Source: Acidobacteriota bacterium (GTDB taxonomy: Bacteria > Acidobacteriota > Terriglobia > Bryobacterales > Bryobacteraceae). From it: 8,086 bases of DNA. Where the stretch lies: NCBI GenBank assembly GCA_021788955.1, contig JAJYKC010000084.1, positions 1 through 8,086 of the forward strand, in the 5' to 3' direction. Below the pieces are notes generated by a model that was given only the letters and a program-made list of their open reading frames with translations, searched no databases and was not told where the DNA came from. A program made the position numbers and the translations under genes. This document shows, in pieces, positions 6,222 through 8,086 of this stretch. The first letter of the stretch is position 1. Each line of letters begins with the position of its first letter.

Positions 6222-7583
6222 ATGCTCTTAATGAAGCGAGTCGTCCTCTGTTTCGCTACCGCACTGCTGGCCGTGGCCTGCTACGGCCAGTCTGGGACTG
6301 TCCCGCAGACCATGCCCCAGACGGCGCCACAACCTGGAGCGGCCGGCGGGCCTCAGCCATTGAAACTGACGCAGGCGGAAGAGATTGCGCTCAAGAATCA
6401 CCCGCTCATCGCGGCCGCACAGAATGAGGTTCTGACCGCCGACGAGCACATCATCGAGAACAAGGCCGCCTACTATCCCGTCCTTGACGGAGACCTGACG
6501 GGTTCACAGGCGAGCCAGAATGCCCGTCTCGGCGCGGGGTCGTTTGCGATGCCCTATTTGTTTAATCACTTCGGAGCGGGCGTCACATTTTCGCAACTTA
6601 TCACGGACTCCGGTCGCACTCCGAACTTGGTCGCCAACTCGAAGCTCATGGAGCAAGCGACGCAGCAGGACGTACTGACAAACAAGTACGACGTCCTTCT
6701 TGCGGTGGACCGGGCGTACTTCGAGGTTCTCCGGGCGCAGGCGCTGGTGAAGGTGGCGGAGGAAACCGTGGCTGCTCGCCAGCTTCTGCTGGACCAGATC
6801 ACCGCCCTCGCCAATAACAAGCTCCGTTCAGAGGTAGATGTCAGCTTCGCCGATGTGGACGTTTCCGAGGCGAAGCTACTCCTCATACGCGCCCAGAATC
6901 AGCTCGACAGCCAGAGGGCCGAGTTGGACCGCTCTCTCGGTATCGACAAGAACACCGTATTTGCGCTGGTAGACGAGCCGATGCCGCCGACGCCGCCTAA
7001 CACGGTGGATTCGTTGATCGACACGGCTGTCAAAAACCGGCCGGAGTTGGCCAGCCTTCGGTTGTCGGGCGACGCGGCCCGGAAATTTGAGCGCGCCGAG
7101 CGCGACCTGTCTTACCCAACGGTAAGCCTGATCGGCGCGGCGGGTTTTCTTCCCCTGTTTGGTCATGACGGCCCGATCCGCATGCCGTCGGACTACTACG
7201 AAGGCGCCGCCGTCAACGTGGACATTCCGATTTTTAACGGCCATCTGTTCACGGCGCGGCGCGAGGCGGCGCGCTATCAGACGATCGTGGCGGACCAGAA
7301 GCTTCGCAACGAAATGGAGCGCATAACGCGCGATGTGCGCGTGGCCTGGAGCGGCTCCGTCACTTCGTTCCAGCGAATTGACGTGACCACGCATCTGGTT
7401 GCCGAGGCGTCGCTTTCGCTGCAACTGGCGCAGGGGCGGTACAACCTCGGGCTGGGCACGATCGTCGAACTGACGCAGGCGCAACTGAACCTGACGCAGG
7501 CCGAGATCGAGAACCTCAACGCGAAGTACGACTACCACAGCCAGTTCGCTGTGCTCCAGTACACTCAGGGCCTGCTGCGCTAG
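6222..7583 (+). CDS. TolC-family outer-membrane efflux channel
   Basis: This 453-residue protein is the outer-membrane exit duct of the tripartite pump; family members form trimers of a beta-barrel plus a long alpha-helical tunnel. The N-terminus (MLLMKRVVLCFATALLAVAC) is a signal peptide. It ends Ala-Val-Ala-Cys20, which could be cut by signal peptidase I after Ala19 or, less canonically, lipidated on Cys20 as in OprM-type channels. A Pro/Gln/Gly-rich linker (27-45) with three PQT repeats follows. Two outer-membrane efflux repeats come next. The first, about 48-240, starts KLTQAEEIALKNHPLI and includes the beta segment GAGVTFSQLITDSGR. The second, about 261-450, includes VNVDIPIFNGHLFTARREAA and the diagnostic QGRYNLGLGTIVELTQAQ. 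The helices are rich in Ala, Gln and Leu, as expected. The gene starts 30 nt after the permease and is almost certainly in its operon. Confidence 0.96.
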   Translation: MLLMKRVVLCFATALLAVACYGQSGTVPQTMPQTAPQPGAAGGPQPLKLTQAEEIALKNHPLIAAAQNEVLTADEHIIENKAAYYPVLDGDLTGSQASQNARLGAGSFAMPYLFNHFGAGVTFSQLITDSGRTPNLVANSKLMEQATQQDVLTNKYDVLLAVDRAYFEVLRAQALVKVAEETVAARQLLLDQITALANNKLRSEVDVSFADVDVSEAKLLLIRAQNQLDSQRAELDRSLGIDKNTVFALVDEPMPPTPPNTVDSLIDTAVKNRPELASLRLSGDAARKFERAERDLSYPTVSLIGAAGFLPLFGHDGPIRMPSDYYEGAAVNVDIPIFNGHLFTARREAARYQTIVADQKLRNEMERITRDVRVAWSGSVTSFQRIDVTTHLVAEASLSLQLAQGRYNLGLGTIVELTQAQLNLTQAEIENLNAKYDYHSQFAVLQYTQGLLR

Positions 7584-7607
7584 ACTGGGAGCCGGTCCGG
7601 ACCTATC

Positions 7608-8086
7608 TTGGCGAGCGGCGCGTCGGCCTTATTCCGCGAAGAACAGAGCTTTCCCCAGCTCCGGCTTCGCGTCGCCCTGGCGATCCCGCCGCTTATGATG
7701 GCCGGGTTTACGTTCTGGCAGGCTGTGCTGGGACATCCGATTGGCAAACAGCCTCCGTCGAACGCTTCGCTAGTCACGCTGACGGTCTTCCTCGTGATTG
7801 TTTACTTGCGGCTGGTGACCGTGCGGCTCTCCACCGATGTCACTGCGGAGCGCATCCGGGTGCGCATGCGTGGTTTCTGGCGCGAGCGGCGCCTGGCCCC
7901 TGCCGACATCAAGTCCATGAAGGTCGTCACGTACGATCCGATCCGCGACTTCCGCGGCTACGGTATTCGAAAGACGCGCCGGGGAATGGCAATGATCGCC
8001 CGCGGCAACCGGGGCGTCCGTTTGGAACTTTCCAGCGGCGACGTGGTTGTGAGCGGCTCGTCGAAGCCGGAAAAACTACTCGATGC
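7608..8086 (+). CDS. DUF6141-like membrane-anchored protein (PH-like fold suspected), 5' part
   Basis: The frame runs off the right edge, with 159 full codons visible. It begins ALFREEQSFPQLRLR and then has two hydrophobic segments (about 22-41 and 55-72) that should form a membrane hairpin. A soluble region follows: TDVTAERIRVRM, then RRLAPADIKSMKVVTYDPIRDFRGYGIRKT (about 95-123), then RGNRGVRLELSSGDVVVSGSSKPEKLLD. The Tyr-x-Pro-Ile-Arg-x-(Tyr/Phe)-x-Gly-(Trp/Tyr)-Gly-Ile-Arg motif and the Gly-Asn-(Arg/Lys)-Gly-Val strand match what I recall of DUF6141 conserved membrane proteins, whose strand pattern resembles bacterial PH domains. Function is unknown. The only start codon after the preceding in-frame stop (7581) and before the first membrane segment is TTG 7608. 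Its ribosome site is poor: GGGAG at 7587-7591 is 16 nt away. It lies 24 nt after the channel gene, so it may ride on the efflux transcript. Confidence 0.75.
   Translation, partial: MASGASALFREEQSFPQLRLRVALAIPPLMMAGFTFWQAVLGHPIGKQPPSNASLVTLTVFLVIVYLRLVTVRLSTDVTAERIRVRMRGFWRERRLAPADIKSMKVVTYDPIRDFRGYGIRKTRRGMAMIARGNRGVRLELSSGDVVVSGSSKPEKLLD

Noticed and set aside
6876..7538. 220-residue minus-strand frame opposite the TolC-like gene
   Set aside because: It is a compositional shadow in a GC-rich gene. The plus strand carries an unmistakable outer-membrane efflux protein.
7594..7603. Perfect palindrome GGTCCGGACC after the channel gene, considered as a terminator
   Set aside because: It has no loop and no following T-run, and the next gene begins within a few bases, so it does not look like a terminator.

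Overview
The window looks like chromosomal DNA from a high-GC Gram-negative bacterium. Moderately high GC, frequent TTG/GTG starts, a Gly-Asp-Arg-His-Gly-type RraA homologue and this clade of RND pump suggest an acidobacterium (Bryobacterales/Solibacter-like). That placement is an inference from gene families I recognise, not from a marker gene. No RNA genes, insertion sequences, phage genes or CRISPR repeats are visible.

Layout: (1) 1-117, minus strand, is the start of a NarL/FixJ-type response regulator that runs off the left edge. (2) 136-461 is a divergent intergenic region with no gene I can defend; it should carry the promoters for both directions. (3) Six genes on the plus strand then follow with short gaps (33, 36, 6, 30 and 24 nt): a small stand-alone receiver-like protein (462-944), an RraA-family enzyme-like protein (978-1676), a lipoprotein periplasmic adaptor (1713-2957), a 1075-residue RND inner-membrane permease (2964-6191), a TolC-type outer-membrane factor (6222-7583), and a membrane-anchored DUF6141-like protein cut by the right edge (7608-8086+).

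How they work together: the adaptor, permease and outer-membrane factor form a complete tripartite RND efflux system, adjacent and in the usual order, and very likely co-transcribed. The adaptor would sit in the periplasm anchored by a lipidated Cys, bridging the proton-driven permease to the outer-membrane channel. Nothing identifies the substrate. No local TetR/MarR/MerR repressor is present. The only regulators in view are the divergent response regulator and the receiver-like protein at the head of the plus-strand run.

Most interesting points: the permease appears to have rearranged its transmembrane charge relay compared with AcrB (TM4 Arg395/Asp398/Asn399 and TM10 Asp963/Ser964 in place of Asp-Asp and Lys). 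A receiver with a degraded acidic pocket and an RraA-like gene are packed tightly upstream of the pump. I found no evidence for a wholly new system; most of the window is an ordinary efflux operon with unusual companions.
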